Source of the DNA: a virus
Length of the DNA: 31,909 bases
Reading direction: 5' to 3' (one strand)
IMG/VR virus record: IMGVR_UViG_3300047551_002575
Coordinates: 1 to 31,909 of that record
Part shown: positions 19,424 to 27,765 of the stretch, one piece after another
How positions within the stretch are numbered: the stretch's first letter is position 1
How the letters are laid out: the number at the start of each line of letters is the position of its first letter
The notes under the pieces: model-generated
The model's input: the letters and a program-made list of their open reading frames with translations, nothing else
Told to the model about the DNA's origin: nothing
Databases searched by the model: none
Made by a program: the position numbers and the translations under genes

Positions 19424-20596
19424 ATGCATTTTTCTTTGTATTTTAATTATATTTATCCTGGTGTTCGGGATAGTGGTTTTGATACACATTATATTGAAAT
19501 TTCTAATATACCTGGAGATATATCTACTACTACTTTTGAATCTATTGGTTCAATTACAAATCCGGATGGAAGCAAACCTGTTATTAAATTTTTTATAAAA
19601 AAATTTAATTCTTATTTTGAATTATTGGGTCAATTTACAATAAATCAAACTGAAGTTTATTTACCTTATGTAACTTTTAGAGAAACTTTTTCAACGGAAC
19701 AAATGCCTGGAAGTGGATTTACTAAATCTTTTGACCTTTATGCTGATAATTTATTTGAAGTCCTAACTAATACAGCTACTGCAACTCCGATTTCTTCTCC
19801 ATCATTTCAAAATGTTTCTGGATGGACAGTACTTGCTAATCCAACATATCCATTACCAGAGTCTCCTTATGCTTATGCTGGAATAGAAGATTATCGAAAT
19901 AATGGAGTTTGGGAAGTTGATTTGCCATGGTTTATTAATTATTCTGGTTATTCCCACAATAGATTATGGATTTCAACTAGAGGATTTCTAAGTTTTGAAA
20001 ATAATATATACAGAACTACTACAAGTAATCCAACAGGTGCTCTTTTTTCTACTAACACAATAGTTGTATGTGGATCAAATACATTTTTGGGAACTGATCT
20101 TGTATATAATTGTTTACAAGTACAATATGTTACAATCGGATCTGCTCCAAATAGAAGATTTGTTGTTAGATATGTTGGACAGATAAGAAAGAGTAATGTC
20201 CTGGTATGGCAAGATTTTAGATGGGAAATAGTTTTTTATGAAAGTGATAAAACTAAATTTGATATTATTGTTGATCCAAATAATACAGGGAGACAGTTTG
20301 ATACCTATAGATGTTATTCTCGTGATAATACACCTTATGCTGATCTTACACCACCTTCCACTACTAGTATTACAGGAACTGCAATAGTTAGAAATAGACG
20401 GTCTTGTAATGATATTCTTACTTATGTAAATTCTGCAGGAACAACTGTGAATTATTATTATGGAAATACTTCGAAACTGGCTGTTGCATATAACTATAAC
20501 GAACAAAGACCTATTACTTTTACTTATGCTAATAATGATCAACAATTTTACTATTCTGGGGGTCAATTTGGAATTTATACATCTCCACCTGTTTAA
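19424..20596 (+). CDS. Fibre- or adhesin-like protein
   Basis: A 390-residue, beta-rich, Asn/Thr/Ser/Tyr-rich protein without signal peptide. Residues about 165-290 (VDLPWFINYSGYSHNR, then FRWEIVFYE) resemble the N-terminal domain of the Gly-rich fibre at 9474-11420, so the two probably share a fold used in phage receptor-binding proteins. The N-terminal 130 residues may be an attachment or baseplate domain. The ribosome site is weak. It lies well away from the other fibre genes and on the opposite strand. Confidence 0.65.
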   Translation: MHFSLYFNYIYPGVRDSGFDTHYIEISNIPGDISTTTFESIGSITNPDGSKPVIKFFIKKFNSYFELLGQFTINQTEVYLPYVTFRETFSTEQMPGSGFTKSFDLYADNLFEVLTNTATATPISSPSFQNVSGWTVLANPTYPLPESPYAYAGIEDYRNNGVWEVDLPWFINYSGYSHNRLWISTRGFLSFENNIYRTTTSNPTGALFSTNTIVVCGSNTFLGTDLVYNCLQVQYVTIGSAPNRRFVVRYVGQIRKSNVLVWQDFRWEIVFYESDKTKFDIIVDPNNTGRQFDTYRCYSRDNTPYADLTPPSTTSITGTAIVRNRRSCNDILTYVNSAGTTVNYYYGNTSKLAVAYNYNEQRPITFTYANNDQQFYYSGGQFGIYTSPPV

Positions 20597-20609
20597 ATTT
20601 ATTAAAAAA

Positions 20610-20617
20610 TATAAATA
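20610..20617 (+). promoter_or_regulatory. Late promoter (TATAAATA) abutting an early promoter
   Basis: An exact T4 late box directly followed by TTGACA. It also lies in an inverted repeat, AATATT-gac-AATATT (20614-20628). It could transcribe tRNA-Pro and the downstream small gene late in infection. Confidence 0.6.
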
Positions 20618-20647
20618 TTGACAATATTAAAATATGTGTGTTATTAT
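20618..20647 (+). promoter_or_regulatory. Sigma-70-type promoter for tRNA-Pro (TTGACA-18-TATTAT)
   Basis: Perfect -35 (20618-20623) and a five-of-six -10 (20642-20647). It touches the late box just upstream, giving a dual-phase promoter. Confidence 0.6.
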
Positions 20648-20679
20648 GTACTTAGATTCATTTTGATGACTTGAAACTA

Positions 20680-20754
20680 CGGAGTATCGCCTAACTTGGT
20701 CATGGCACCTGCTTTGGGAGCAGGAATAATCTCGGTTCAAATCCGAGTACTCCG
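20680..20754 (+). tRNA. tRNA-Pro (TGG)
   Basis: Acceptor CGGAGTA/TACTCCG. D stem GCC/GGC. Anticodon stem CCTGC/GCAGG with loop TTTGGGA. T arm CTCGG-TTCAAAT-CCGAG. Confidence 0.92.
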
Positions 20755-20779
20755 ATGTCCAGTTTCTTTACTGGCACAC

Positions 20780-20808
20780 TTGACTAAATATGGTCAAACT
20801 CTTATAAT
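20780..20808 (+). promoter_or_regulatory. Strong promoter (TTGACT-17-TATAAT) with an operator-like repeat
   Basis: Near-consensus promoter 23 bases before the ATG at 20832. TTGAC (20780-20784) and GTCAA (20793-20797) form an inverted repeat over the -35, a candidate operator. A hairpin CCAGT/ACTGG (20759-20763/20770-20774) lies just upstream. Confidence 0.7.
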
Positions 20809-20831
20809 ATACGAGTAATTCAAAAACTACA

Positions 20832-21047
20832 ATGTCTCTGATCGAAAAATTCAAGAAAGATATTAGTACTCTTCGTTCTGCTGCTAATGGAGAAATCTAC
20901 CTTGATGTAAAGAATCCTAAACTTTATAAAAAGGTTTTCCGTTATTATCAAAATGAAGGAGTAGTTTTTTCTGGAGAACCTCTTGATGATTATGAAATGT
21001 TAATGGAATATTTAGAAAGTGATCTCGAATCTATTGAAGTTTTTTAA
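20832..21047 (+). CDS. 71-residue acidic protein, unknown
   Basis: Mixed helix/strand pattern with an acidic end (EYLESDLESIEVF) and YLDVKNPKLYKKVFRYY in the middle. Its own near-consensus promoter and position suggest early expression. No family recognised. Confidence 0.75.
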   Translation: MSLIEKFKKDISTLRSAANGEIYLDVKNPKLYKKVFRYYQNEGVVFSGEPLDDYEMLMEYLESDLESIEVF

Positions 21048-21055
21048 TATTTTTT

Positions 21056-21640
21056 ATGTCATATCAAGGAATTAGAGTACAAGATAATACAAATTTTTTA
21101 CATTTGGGTGGTAACTGTGTAGAAGGAGATCCTTATACATATTCTCCTTCTGTTTGGAAATATTTAATAGATAGATTCTCAATAGAATCTATGTTAGATG
21201 TTGGTGGAGGTTTAGGTTATTGTGCAAATTTCTTCTTTAAACGGGGAATAAAAACAGTATCGATGGATGGATTAGATAAAAATATAAAAAATGCATTTTA
21301 TCCAACAATTAAATGGGATTTACTAAACGGTCCATTTATTACTTCTGTGGACTTAGTTCATTGTCAAGAAGTTGTTGAGCATCTTGAAGAAAAATATGTT
21401 CAAAATTTAATAGAAACATTTAAATCTGGAAGATACATTTGTATGACACATGCTGATGTAAATCAACCTGGAGAACATCATGTAAATTGTCAATCAACTG
21501 AATACTGGATTAAAATTATGGAAAATAATAATTGTTATTTATTGGAAGAGGATACTAAAAGAATTAGAGAAACTGCTTCTAAAGATAATTCTGGATATCT
21601 TATTTCTACAGGGTTAATATTTTGCAATAGAGATTTTTAA
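21056..21640 (+). CDS. SAM-dependent class I methyltransferase
   Basis: LDVGGGLGYCANFF (46-59) is the SAM-binding motif I; SMDGLD (about 68-73) is the acidic motif II. VDLVHCQEVVEHLEE (102-116) matches motif IV of small-molecule or sugar methyltransferases, and THADVNQPGEHH (141-152) could hold the catalytic or metal site. At 194 residues it is a single domain. It sits beside the glycan cluster and may methylate a sugar, but its target is not shown by the sequence. The structured RNA follows directly. Confidence 0.75.
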   Translation: MSYQGIRVQDNTNFLHLGGNCVEGDPYTYSPSVWKYLIDRFSIESMLDVGGGLGYCANFFFKRGIKTVSMDGLDKNIKNAFYPTIKWDLLNGPFITSVDLVHCQEVVEHLEEKYVQNLIETFKSGRYICMTHADVNQPGEHHVNCQSTEYWIKIMENNNCYLLEEDTKRIRETASKDNSGYLISTGLIFCNRDF

Positions 21641-21832
21641 CAGTTAGACCTGAAAAGTCTTAAAACTTACTCTGGTGGAGTCAAGTATGACCCTATATGT
21701 CCTCGTCGGACTGGACATAAAATATGCCGACTGGTGTGGATGGGGAAACCCCGCCTAGTTTCTTATTTCTAGTTAAAAAATAAGTGGCGAGCCTGAGTTA
21801 CTGGAGGTGGGTTGCATAAACTCACCTTTTTT
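21641..21832 (+). ncRNA. Structured RNA with pseudoknot upstream of the fucose operon
   Basis: About 190 bases without a gene. Pairings by eye are: GTTAGAC with GTCT and AAC (21643-21649/21657-21666); TATGTCC/GGACATA (21696-21702/21713-21719), whose loop GTCGG (21705-21709) can pair with CCGAC (21727-21731) to make an H-type pseudoknot; GGGG-AAA-CCCC (21742-21752); CTTATTT/AAATAAG (21762-21768/21778-21784), enclosed by CGCC/GGCG; and a terminator at the 3' end. It could be a free RNA or a leader that controls gmd. No known riboswitch class is recognised. No promoter was identified at its 5' end, so it may be processed from the methyltransferase transcript. Confidence 0.55.
21806..21832 (+). 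terminator. Intrinsic terminator before gmd
   Basis: GGTGGGTT (21806-21813) pairs with AACTCACC (21819-21826, one G-T), loop GCATA, then six T. Confidence 0.8.
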
Positions 21833-21840
21833 AGTATAAT
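21812..21840 (+). promoter_or_regulatory. gmd promoter overlapping the terminator (TTGCAT-17-TATAAT)
   Basis: A perfect -10 TATAAT (21835-21840) follows the T run. The -35 is TTGCAT, only three of six, within the hairpin loop. The geometry equals that at 15843. The ATG is 20 bases downstream. Confidence 0.55.
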
Positions 21841-21860
21841 GATAAAAAGTACTTTGCTTT

Positions 21861-22862
21861 ATGAAAGTAGCATTAATTACAGGGATTACGGGACAAGACG
21901 GATCATACCTTACAGAACTTTTATTAGAGAAAGGATATGAAGTTCATGGTATTATTCGACGTGCCTCATTAATTAATACACATAGGATTGATCATATTTA
22001 CGATCAAATTAAACTTCATTATGGAGATCTTACCGATTCTACCAATCTTGTAAGAGTTATTCAGCAAGTTCAACCAGATGAAATATATAATCTTGGTGCT
22101 CAAAGTCATGTCAAAGTTTCTTTTGAAATGCCAGAATACACTGGGCAAACTGATGGATTGGGAACACTTCGCATTCTTGAAGCAGTTCGACTTCTTGGAA
22201 TGGAAAGTAAAACTAGAATCTATCAAGCATCTACTTCTGAGATGTTTGGTAAGGTTCAAGAAATCCCGCAGAAAGAAACAACGCCTTTTTATCCTCGTTC
22301 ACCTTATGGAGTTGCAAAAGTTTATGGATACTGGATCGTCAAAAACTACCGAGAATCTTATGGACTACACGCAAGTTCTGGAATTCTTTTCAATCACGAA
22401 TCCCCTAGAAGAGGAGAAACTTTTGTCACAAGAAAAATCACTAGAGGATTATCATCTATTTCAACTGGGCAACAAGATATACTATATCTCGGGAATTTGA
22501 ATGCAAAACGTGATTGGGGACACGCTAAGGACTTTGTAGAAGCGATGTGGTTGATGTTACAACAGGATGAGGCAGATGATTATGTAATCGCTACAGGAGC
22601 GCAGTATTCGGTGCGTGAGTTTGTTGAGGCAGCATCTCCTTATTTCGGAATGAGTATTGCTTGGGAAGGTGAAGGATTGGATGAAGTTGGTATTGATAAA
22701 CTCACAAAAAGAACGGTTGTTAAAGTAAGTCCTAAATATTTTCGACCTGCTGAAGTAGAAACCTTATTAGGTGATCCTACAAAGGCAAAACAAAAATTAG
22801 GTTGGGAACCTAAAATTTCATTTGAACAATTAGTTGAGGATATGTGCATTTATGGACAGTGA
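21861..22862 (+). CDS. gmd: GDP-mannose 4,6-dehydratase
   Basis: It converts GDP-D-mannose to GDP-4-keto-6-deoxy-D-mannose, the first step to GDP-L-fucose and GDP-rhamnose-type sugars. [10 protein letters not shown] (7-16) is the NADP-binding loop of the short-chain dehydrogenase fold. The catalytic set is T125, E127 (in ASTSEMFG), Y149 and K153 (YGVAK), at the same spacing as in the E. coli enzyme. [10 protein letters not shown] is also typical of Gmd. Length 333 is slightly below the usual 345-370. First gene of the glycan operon; the next gene's start lies inside its 3' end. Confidence 0.95.
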   Translation: MKVALITGITGQDGSYLTELLLEKGYEVHGIIRRASLINTHRIDHIYDQIKLHYGDLTDSTNLVRVIQQVQPDEIYNLGAQSHVKVSFEMPEYTGQTDGLGTLRILEAVRLLGMESKTRIYQASTSEMFGKVQEIPQKETTPFYPRSPYGVAKVYGYWIVKNYRESYGLHASSGILFNHESPRRGETFVTRKITRGLSSISTGQQDILYLGNLNAKRDWGHAKDFVEAMWLMLQQDEADDYVIATGAQYSVREFVEAASPYFGMSIAWEGEGLDEVGIDKLTKRTVVKVSPKYFRPAEVETLLGDPTKAKQKLGWEPKISFEQLVEDMCIYGQ

Positions 22863-23778
22863 TTCTAGAGTATTAGTTGCTGGTGCTCATGGTATGGTTG
22901 GATCGGCAATTGTAAGAAACCTTGAGAGTAAAGGTTACACTAACATCATTGAAGGAACTCGTGATGAAGTTGATTTTGAAAATCAAGATGATACTGAAAA
23001 ATATTTTTGTTCTAAAAAACCAGAATATGTTTTTATTGCTGCTGCTAAAGTTGGTGGTATTATGGCAAACAAAACACGTCCTGCAGAATTCATTTATGAG
23101 AATTTGATGATTCAATCAAATATTATCAATACATCATATAAGTGTGGAGTAAAAAAGTTAGTTTTCCTTGGATCATCTTGTATTTACCCAAATCATCCTA
23201 ACATTCCAATTACGGAAGATCAGTTAATGACTGGTCCTTTGGAACCCACTAATGATGCTTATGCAATCGCAAAGATTGCTGGTATTAGAATGTGTCAGGC
23301 ATATCGCCAACAATATGGATTTAATGCAATTTCTCTACAACCAACTAATTTGTATGGTGTGAATGATAATTTCGATCTAGAATCTAGTCATGTAATTCCA
23401 GGAACTATGCGTAGAATGCATGAGGCAAAGTTAAATGGAGATTCTCAATTTTTTTGTTGGGGTGATGGTTCTCCTCTTCGTGAGTTTTTGTATATTGATG
23501 ATATGGCGGAAGCATGTTATATTTGCATGAAAAAGTATAATGATTCGGATATTATTAATATTGGTACTGGATCCGATATTACAATTAAAGAACTTGCTGA
23601 AACCATTGCTGATATTACGGGATTTACTGGAGATATTAATTGGGATACTGCAAAACCAAATGGAACTCCTAGAAAAGTATTAAACGTAGATAAAATTAAA
23701 TCTTTAGGGTGGGAACCAAAAATTAATCTTCGAGAAGGTATTGAAAAAACTTATGAATGGTATAAAACATGCATTTAA
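22852..23778 (+). CDS. fcl: GDP-L-fucose synthase
   Basis: It epimerises and reduces the Gmd product to GDP-L-fucose using NADPH. GAHGMVG (11-17) binds the cofactor. LGSSCIYP (106-113) gives S108 and C110, and DAYAIAK (135-141) gives Y137 and K141, matching the S107/C109/Y136/K140 set of E. coli Fcl. The start at ATG 22852 overlaps gmd by 11 bases; the longer frame from 22834 lies further inside gmd and is less likely. The pair is complete and appears functional. Confidence 0.95.
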   Translation: MDSDSRVLVAGAHGMVGSAIVRNLESKGYTNIIEGTRDEVDFENQDDTEKYFCSKKPEYVFIAAAKVGGIMANKTRPAEFIYENLMIQSNIINTSYKCGVKKLVFLGSSCIYPNHPNIPITEDQLMTGPLEPTNDAYAIAKIAGIRMCQAYRQQYGFNAISLQPTNLYGVNDNFDLESSHVIPGTMRRMHEAKLNGDSQFFCWGDGSPLREFLYIDDMAEACYICMKKYNDSDIINIGTGSDITIKELAETIADITGFTGDINWDTAKPNGTPRKVLNVDKIKSLGWEPKINLREGIEKTYEWYKTCI

Positions 23779-24224
23779 TATCTCATCGTGGAAATATTTT
23801 AGGTTCATTTCCAGAGAAAGAAAATAATCCTACGTATATTGATTGTGCAATTAATAGTGGATATGATGTAGAAATTGATATTCATTTGATTGATAATCAA
23901 TTTTGGTTAGGTCATGATGAACCTCAATATAAAATTACTGGCGAATGGTTAACTGAACGTGTATCTAGTTTATGGATTCATTGTAAGAATATTGACGCTC
24001 TTTATTATTTTTCTGCTAATCAAAATAATTATAATTATTTTTGGCATCAAAATGATGATTTTACCTTAACTAGTAAAAATTATATTTGGACATATCCTGG
24101 AAAAGAATATACTACAAGATCTATTATTGTAATGCCTGAATGGAATACTGATATAGATGGGTTAGGAAGTTTAAAAAGTTTAAACTGTCATGGAATTTGT
24201 AGCGATTATGTTGGAGTAATATGA
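23769..24224 (+). CDS. GDPD-like phosphodiesterase-family protein
   Basis: SHRGN (5-9) and EIDIHLID with LGHDEP around residues 36-53 match the HRG and Glu-x-Asp metal motifs of the glycerophosphodiester phosphodiesterase fold. Members in polysaccharide clusters occur without a proven role. At 151 residues it is shorter than typical GDPDs (about 230 or more), so it may be a reduced version. It overlaps fcl by ten bases and the next gene by four. Confidence 0.65.
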   Translation: MHLISHRGNILGSFPEKENNPTYIDCAINSGYDVEIDIHLIDNQFWLGHDEPQYKITGEWLTERVSSLWIHCKNIDALYYFSANQNNYNYFWHQNDDFTLTSKNYIWTYPGKEYTTRSIIVMPEWNTDIDGLGSLKSLNCHGICSDYVGVI

Positions 24225-24958
24225 AAAATTTAGCAATAGTTACATGGACTAATAGTGAATATGAAGATGTATTTCCTGCATATTTTGGAAATCTTAAAAA
24301 ATATTGTTTTGAATTTGAAAAAAGTTATGTACTTATTAATAAATTATCTGAAGTAATTACTGATGATCATTTACAATTAGTAAATAATGAAAATGATTCA
24401 TACACTCAAAGACTTCTTGCATGTTTTGAGTATATAACTGAAGATTATATTCTTTATATGCAAGAAGATTTTATTTTATATGATTTTGTTGATGTTGAAG
24501 AGTTTAAAAGATGTTTTAATTATTTAAAAGAAAGTGATTGTTCGTGCATTAGAATGATTCGTTCAAATTGTAATTCATTAACTAATTTAGTTAATGAAAA
24601 AATATATAAAATTTTGCATGATGAAGTTCCCGATCTTTCTTTTACCCAGCAACCATCTATATGGAAAAGGAAAGATTTTGTTGAAGTAATATCTAAATTA
24701 AATCCAAAAACATATAGAGATCTTGAATCGTATGGATCTTATGATGCTAGTAAAATGATGATGAATATGGGAATGTACTCATCATTTTATTTTGATGAAA
24801 AATCTGAACCAAGAGGTGGACATTTTGATAGTAAGATATTTCCATATATTGCTACTGCATTGAGTAAAGGTAAATGGAATAAAACAGAGTATTCTAAAGA
24901 AATTAAATTTTTAAGTAAAGAATATAATATAAATCTTGAAAGTAGAGGATGTATATAA
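24221..24958 (+). CDS. Putative glycosyltransferase (GT-A type)
   Basis: A Rossmann-like start (LAIVTWTNSEYEDVFPAYF), then EDYILYMQEDFILYD (around 74-88), which looks like a GT-A metal-binding acidic motif, followed by a C-terminal part with SEPRGGHFDSK. No signal or membrane span. Its place between fcl and the HAD-nucleotidyltransferase fusion supports a sugar-transfer role. The family is not identified. Confidence 0.6.
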   Translation: MKNLAIVTWTNSEYEDVFPAYFGNLKKYCFEFEKSYVLINKLSEVITDDHLQLVNNENDSYTQRLLACFEYITEDYILYMQEDFILYDFVDVEEFKRCFNYLKESDCSCIRMIRSNCNSLTNLVNEKIYKILHDEVPDLSFTQQPSIWKRKDFVEVISKLNPKTYRDLESYGSYDASKMMMNMGMYSSFYFDEKSEPRGGHFDSKIFPYIATALSKGKWNKTEYSKEIKFLSKEYNINLESRGCI

Positions 24959-26334
24959 TGAATAAATTGGTAATTTTTGATCTCGATGGAGTTCTTATTG
25001 ATAGCAGAGAAATGCATTATGAAGCACTTAATCGTGCCTTAGGAAATATTTCTTGGGATTATGTAATTAGTAGGGAAGAACATCTTAGTTTATATGATGG
25101 TCTTCCTACTTCTAGAAAACTTTCAATGCTTACTGAAAAGAAAGGACTTCCAATAGATAAACATCAAAAAATTTGGGAAGATAAACAAAAAGAAACTATT
25201 GAAATTTTTTCTGATTTGGAAAATGATTATGAGTTGATGCATTATTTTCAGCAGTTGAAAAATAGAAATTATCAAATTGCTGTTGCTAGTAATAGTATTC
25301 GTAACACTGTAAAATTGGTTTTACTTAAATTAGGAGTGTTAGAATTCGTTGACTATTATGTAAGTAATGAAGATGTAACTCGCAATAAACCATTTCCTGA
25401 AATGTATTGGAAGTGTATGATTGCTTGTAATGCACTTCCCAAAGATACTGTAATTTTTGAAGATAGTCATATTGGTAGACAAGGTGCTATCGATAGTAAA
25501 TCTCATCTTATTGCTATTGAAAATAGGAATGATCTAAATCAAGAAAAAATTAATAAAGTATTTGAAATATTTACATCTAAAAAACCTACAATTGTACCTT
25601 GGAAATCTGATAAAATGAATGTTCTTATTCCTATGGCAGGTGCTGGTAGTAGATTCTCCAGTGCTGGATATACATTCCCCAAACCATTAATTGAAGTTAA
25701 TGGTAAACCTATGATTCAAGTAGTGGTTGAGAATTTGAATATTGAAGCAAACTATACTTTTATTGTTCAAAAAGAACACTATGAGAAGTATAGTCTCCAA
25801 TATCTTTTGAATTTAATTGCCCCCAACTGCAATATTGTTCAGGTTGATGGAATTACTGAAGGTGCTGCCTGCACCACATTACTTGCCAAAGAGTTCATTG
25901 ATAATGATGCTCCTCTTGTAATGGCAAACTCTGACCAGTTTGTGGAATGGAACAGTAATGAATGTCTATATGCATTTAATGCTGATGGCATTGATGGTGG
26001 TATTGTTACTTTCAAAGCAACTCATCCCAAGTGGTCTTATGCAAAACTTGGTGAAGATGGATTTGTTTCTGAGGTCGCAGAGAAAAAACCAATTAGTGAC
26101 AATGCAACTGTTGGAATTTATTATTGGAGTAAAGGATCTGATTACGTGAAATATGCCGAACAGATGATTGAAAAAAATATTAGAACTAATAATGAGTTTT
26201 ATGTTTGTCCTGTATTTAATGAAGCAATTAGTGATGGTAAAAAAATCAGAGTAAAGGATATTGATCGTATGTGGGGTATTGGAACTCCAGAAGATCTTAA
26301 TTACTTTTTAGAATACTATAAAGGAGAATTTTAA
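24958..26334 (+). CDS. Fusion of HAD phosphatase and sugar nucleotidyltransferase
   Basis: Residues 1-215 are a HAD-like hydrolase: FDLDGVL (7-13) with the nucleophile Asp8, VASNS near 115-120, a Lys before PFPEMYW, and FEDSHIGRQGA near 170-180. Residues 220-459 are a nucleotidyltransferase: IPMAGAGSRF, then PKPLIEVNGKPMI and MANSDQFVEW. One protein could dephosphorylate and activate a sugar, for example a heptose- or mannose-type pathway, but the substrate cannot be read. ATG 24958 is chosen because AGAGGA lies nine bases upstream. TAATG overlaps on both sides. Confidence 0.85.
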   Translation: MNKLVIFDLDGVLIDSREMHYEALNRALGNISWDYVISREEHLSLYDGLPTSRKLSMLTEKKGLPIDKHQKIWEDKQKETIEIFSDLENDYELMHYFQQLKNRNYQIAVASNSIRNTVKLVLLKLGVLEFVDYYVSNEDVTRNKPFPEMYWKCMIACNALPKDTVIFEDSHIGRQGAIDSKSHLIAIENRNDLNQEKINKVFEIFTSKKPTIVPWKSDKMNVLIPMAGAGSRFSSAGYTFPKPLIEVNGKPMIQVVVENLNIEANYTFIVQKEHYEKYSLQYLLNLIAPNCNIVQVDGITEGAACTTLLAKEFIDNDAPLVMANSDQFVEWNSNECLYAFNADGIDGGIVTFKATHPKWSYAKLGEDGFVSEVAEKKPISDNATVGIYYWSKGSDYVKYAEQMIEKNIRTNNEFYVCPVFNEAISDGKKIRVKDIDRMWGIGTPEDLNYFLEYYKGEF

Positions 26335-27032
26335 TGACTTTAGAAGATCAGTATACATTGATGCAAAAAAATTTTTATGAAGATCAAGCATCTAATATGG
26401 CAATAAGTAATCATGGAGAACATAATTCTAATCCAGATTATTGGGAAATTCTTTTACATCCTCTTAGTCAAGGTGATTGGTCTGATAAAATTGTTATGGA
26501 TTTTGGATGTGGGTGTGGAAGAAGTGTTATTAATATTTTAGAAAATTTTAAAGTTAAAAGAATTGATGGATTAGATATTGGGGAAAATAATATAAAATAT
26601 TCTACTAAATTATTAGAGTCTACAAGTTTTCATAATTATAATTTTTTTGTTACTGATGGGCAGTCATTGCAACCTGCATTATCAAATGAATATGATTTTA
26701 TTTTTTCAACAATTGTTCTTCAACATATACCAGTTTATAATATTAGAAGAAAAATTTTAGAAGATATGTTTAGATGTTTAAAAATAAACGGACAAATATC
26801 CATTCAGATGGGATATGGTGATGTAAGTAAATCAAATCTCAGTGAATATTATGCTAATTATGTGAATGCTTCTGGTACAAATGGTTCATTTGATGTTGAA
26901 GTTTCTGATGAGAGGCAAATTATTGATGATTTGTTAAATATTGGTTTTGTTGATATTGAAACAGTTATTCGTCCTTCATGGTCAGATAATTCACATTCTA
27001 ATTGGATATATTTTAAAGCTTTTAAAAAATGA
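26334..27032 (+). CDS. SAM-dependent methyltransferase of the glycan cluster
   Basis: IVMDFGCGCGRSVINIL (about 52-68) is motif I; RIDGLDIGENNIKYS (about 75-89) binds the SAM ribose. FIFSTIVLQHI (about 118-128) is the motif IV region and KINGQISIQMGYGD follows. A class I methyltransferase of the type that modifies sugars or lipids. Coupled by overlaps to both neighbours. Confidence 0.8.
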   Translation: MTLEDQYTLMQKNFYEDQASNMAISNHGEHNSNPDYWEILLHPLSQGDWSDKIVMDFGCGCGRSVINILENFKVKRIDGLDIGENNIKYSTKLLESTSFHNYNFFVTDGQSLQPALSNEYDFIFSTIVLQHIPVYNIRRKILEDMFRCLKINGQISIQMGYGDVSKSNLSEYYANYVNASGTNGSFDVEVSDERQIIDDLLNIGFVDIETVIRPSWSDNSHSNWIYFKAFKK

Positions 27033-27763
27033 GAGTCGCACTTTTATTGCATGGTTATTTTAATTCTTTAACAGATTCAACTTCAAAAGGTATTGATGGA
27101 TTTGAACATATCAAGACTAATATTTTAAACAAAGTATCAACGGATGTCTTTATTCATAGTTGGCAACCAGAATTAAAGGACTTTTTAATCAATTTATATA
27201 ATCCAATTAAAATAGTTACTGAAAAACAAATTGATTTTTCCAGTATTGTTAAAGATAGAAATTTAGATATTGGGAATTATTGGCAGTCAATTGGCAGACC
27301 TCCTGAAAATAAGTTGTCATACTTGTATTCTTTAACTAGAGTTTTTAAACTTTTGAGGGAATATGAAGATAAGAATAAAAAATATGATATTGTTATAAAA
27401 GGTAGATTTGACTTGGGTAGAATAAACAGAAACACTTCTGGCCCTGGCATGTATAATCCATATCCAGTTCAGTGTATAAATTTTGACCCATCTTTAGATA
27501 TGAAAAAAATTTATGCTGCAAATTGGCAATATATTGATGTAGGAATACCTGACATGTGGTGGTACTCTAATTCTGATAATATGAAAGTTTTTTGTAATTT
27601 ATATGAAGTGTGTTATAATGAGTATATGAAAATTGGAAGTAAATATTATAATCAACTTGAAGATAAACATGATTTGTTAAATACTATTAGGTTATTAAAA
27701 CAATTTTTTATTGATAATAATTTGTGGGATAAGATAGAATTATTAGAAACTTATTGGGAATAG
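27029..27763 (+). CDS. Putative glycan-modifying protein, glycosyltransferase-like
   Basis: VALLLHGYFN at the start and DVFIHSWQPE near 39-48, then KYDIVIKGRFDL near 118-129, form a pattern I associate with poorly characterised proteins of capsule and O-antigen clusters, where the RFDL segment would be the acidic motif of a GT-A fold. No catalytic role can be assigned with confidence. It is an ordinary member of this operon by base composition and spacing. Confidence 0.6.
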   Translation: MRVALLLHGYFNSLTDSTSKGIDGFEHIKTNILNKVSTDVFIHSWQPELKDFLINLYNPIKIVTEKQIDFSSIVKDRNLDIGNYWQSIGRPPENKLSYLYSLTRVFKLLREYEDKNKKYDIVIKGRFDLGRINRNTSGPGMYNPYPVQCINFDPSLDMKKIYAANWQYIDVGIPDMWWYSNSDNMKVFCNLYEVCYNEYMKIGSKYYNQLEDKHDLLNTIRLLKQFFIDNNLWDKIELLETYWE

Positions 27764-27765
27764 AT

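Noticed and set aside
21641-21832. Glutamine (glnA) or downstream-peptide riboswitch, known from marine cyanobacteria and phages
   Set aside because: The conserved core bases of those RNAs as I know them are not present; the pseudoknot has a different stem and loop sequence.
21641-21832. Group I intron or tmRNA
   Set aside because: No coding gene is interrupted, and the conserved core or tRNA-like ends are not visible.
24949-24960. Alternative start at ATG 24949 for the HAD fusion
   Set aside because: It touches the ribosome site AGAGGA; ATG 24958 has normal spacing and overlaps the previous stop as in the neighbouring genes.
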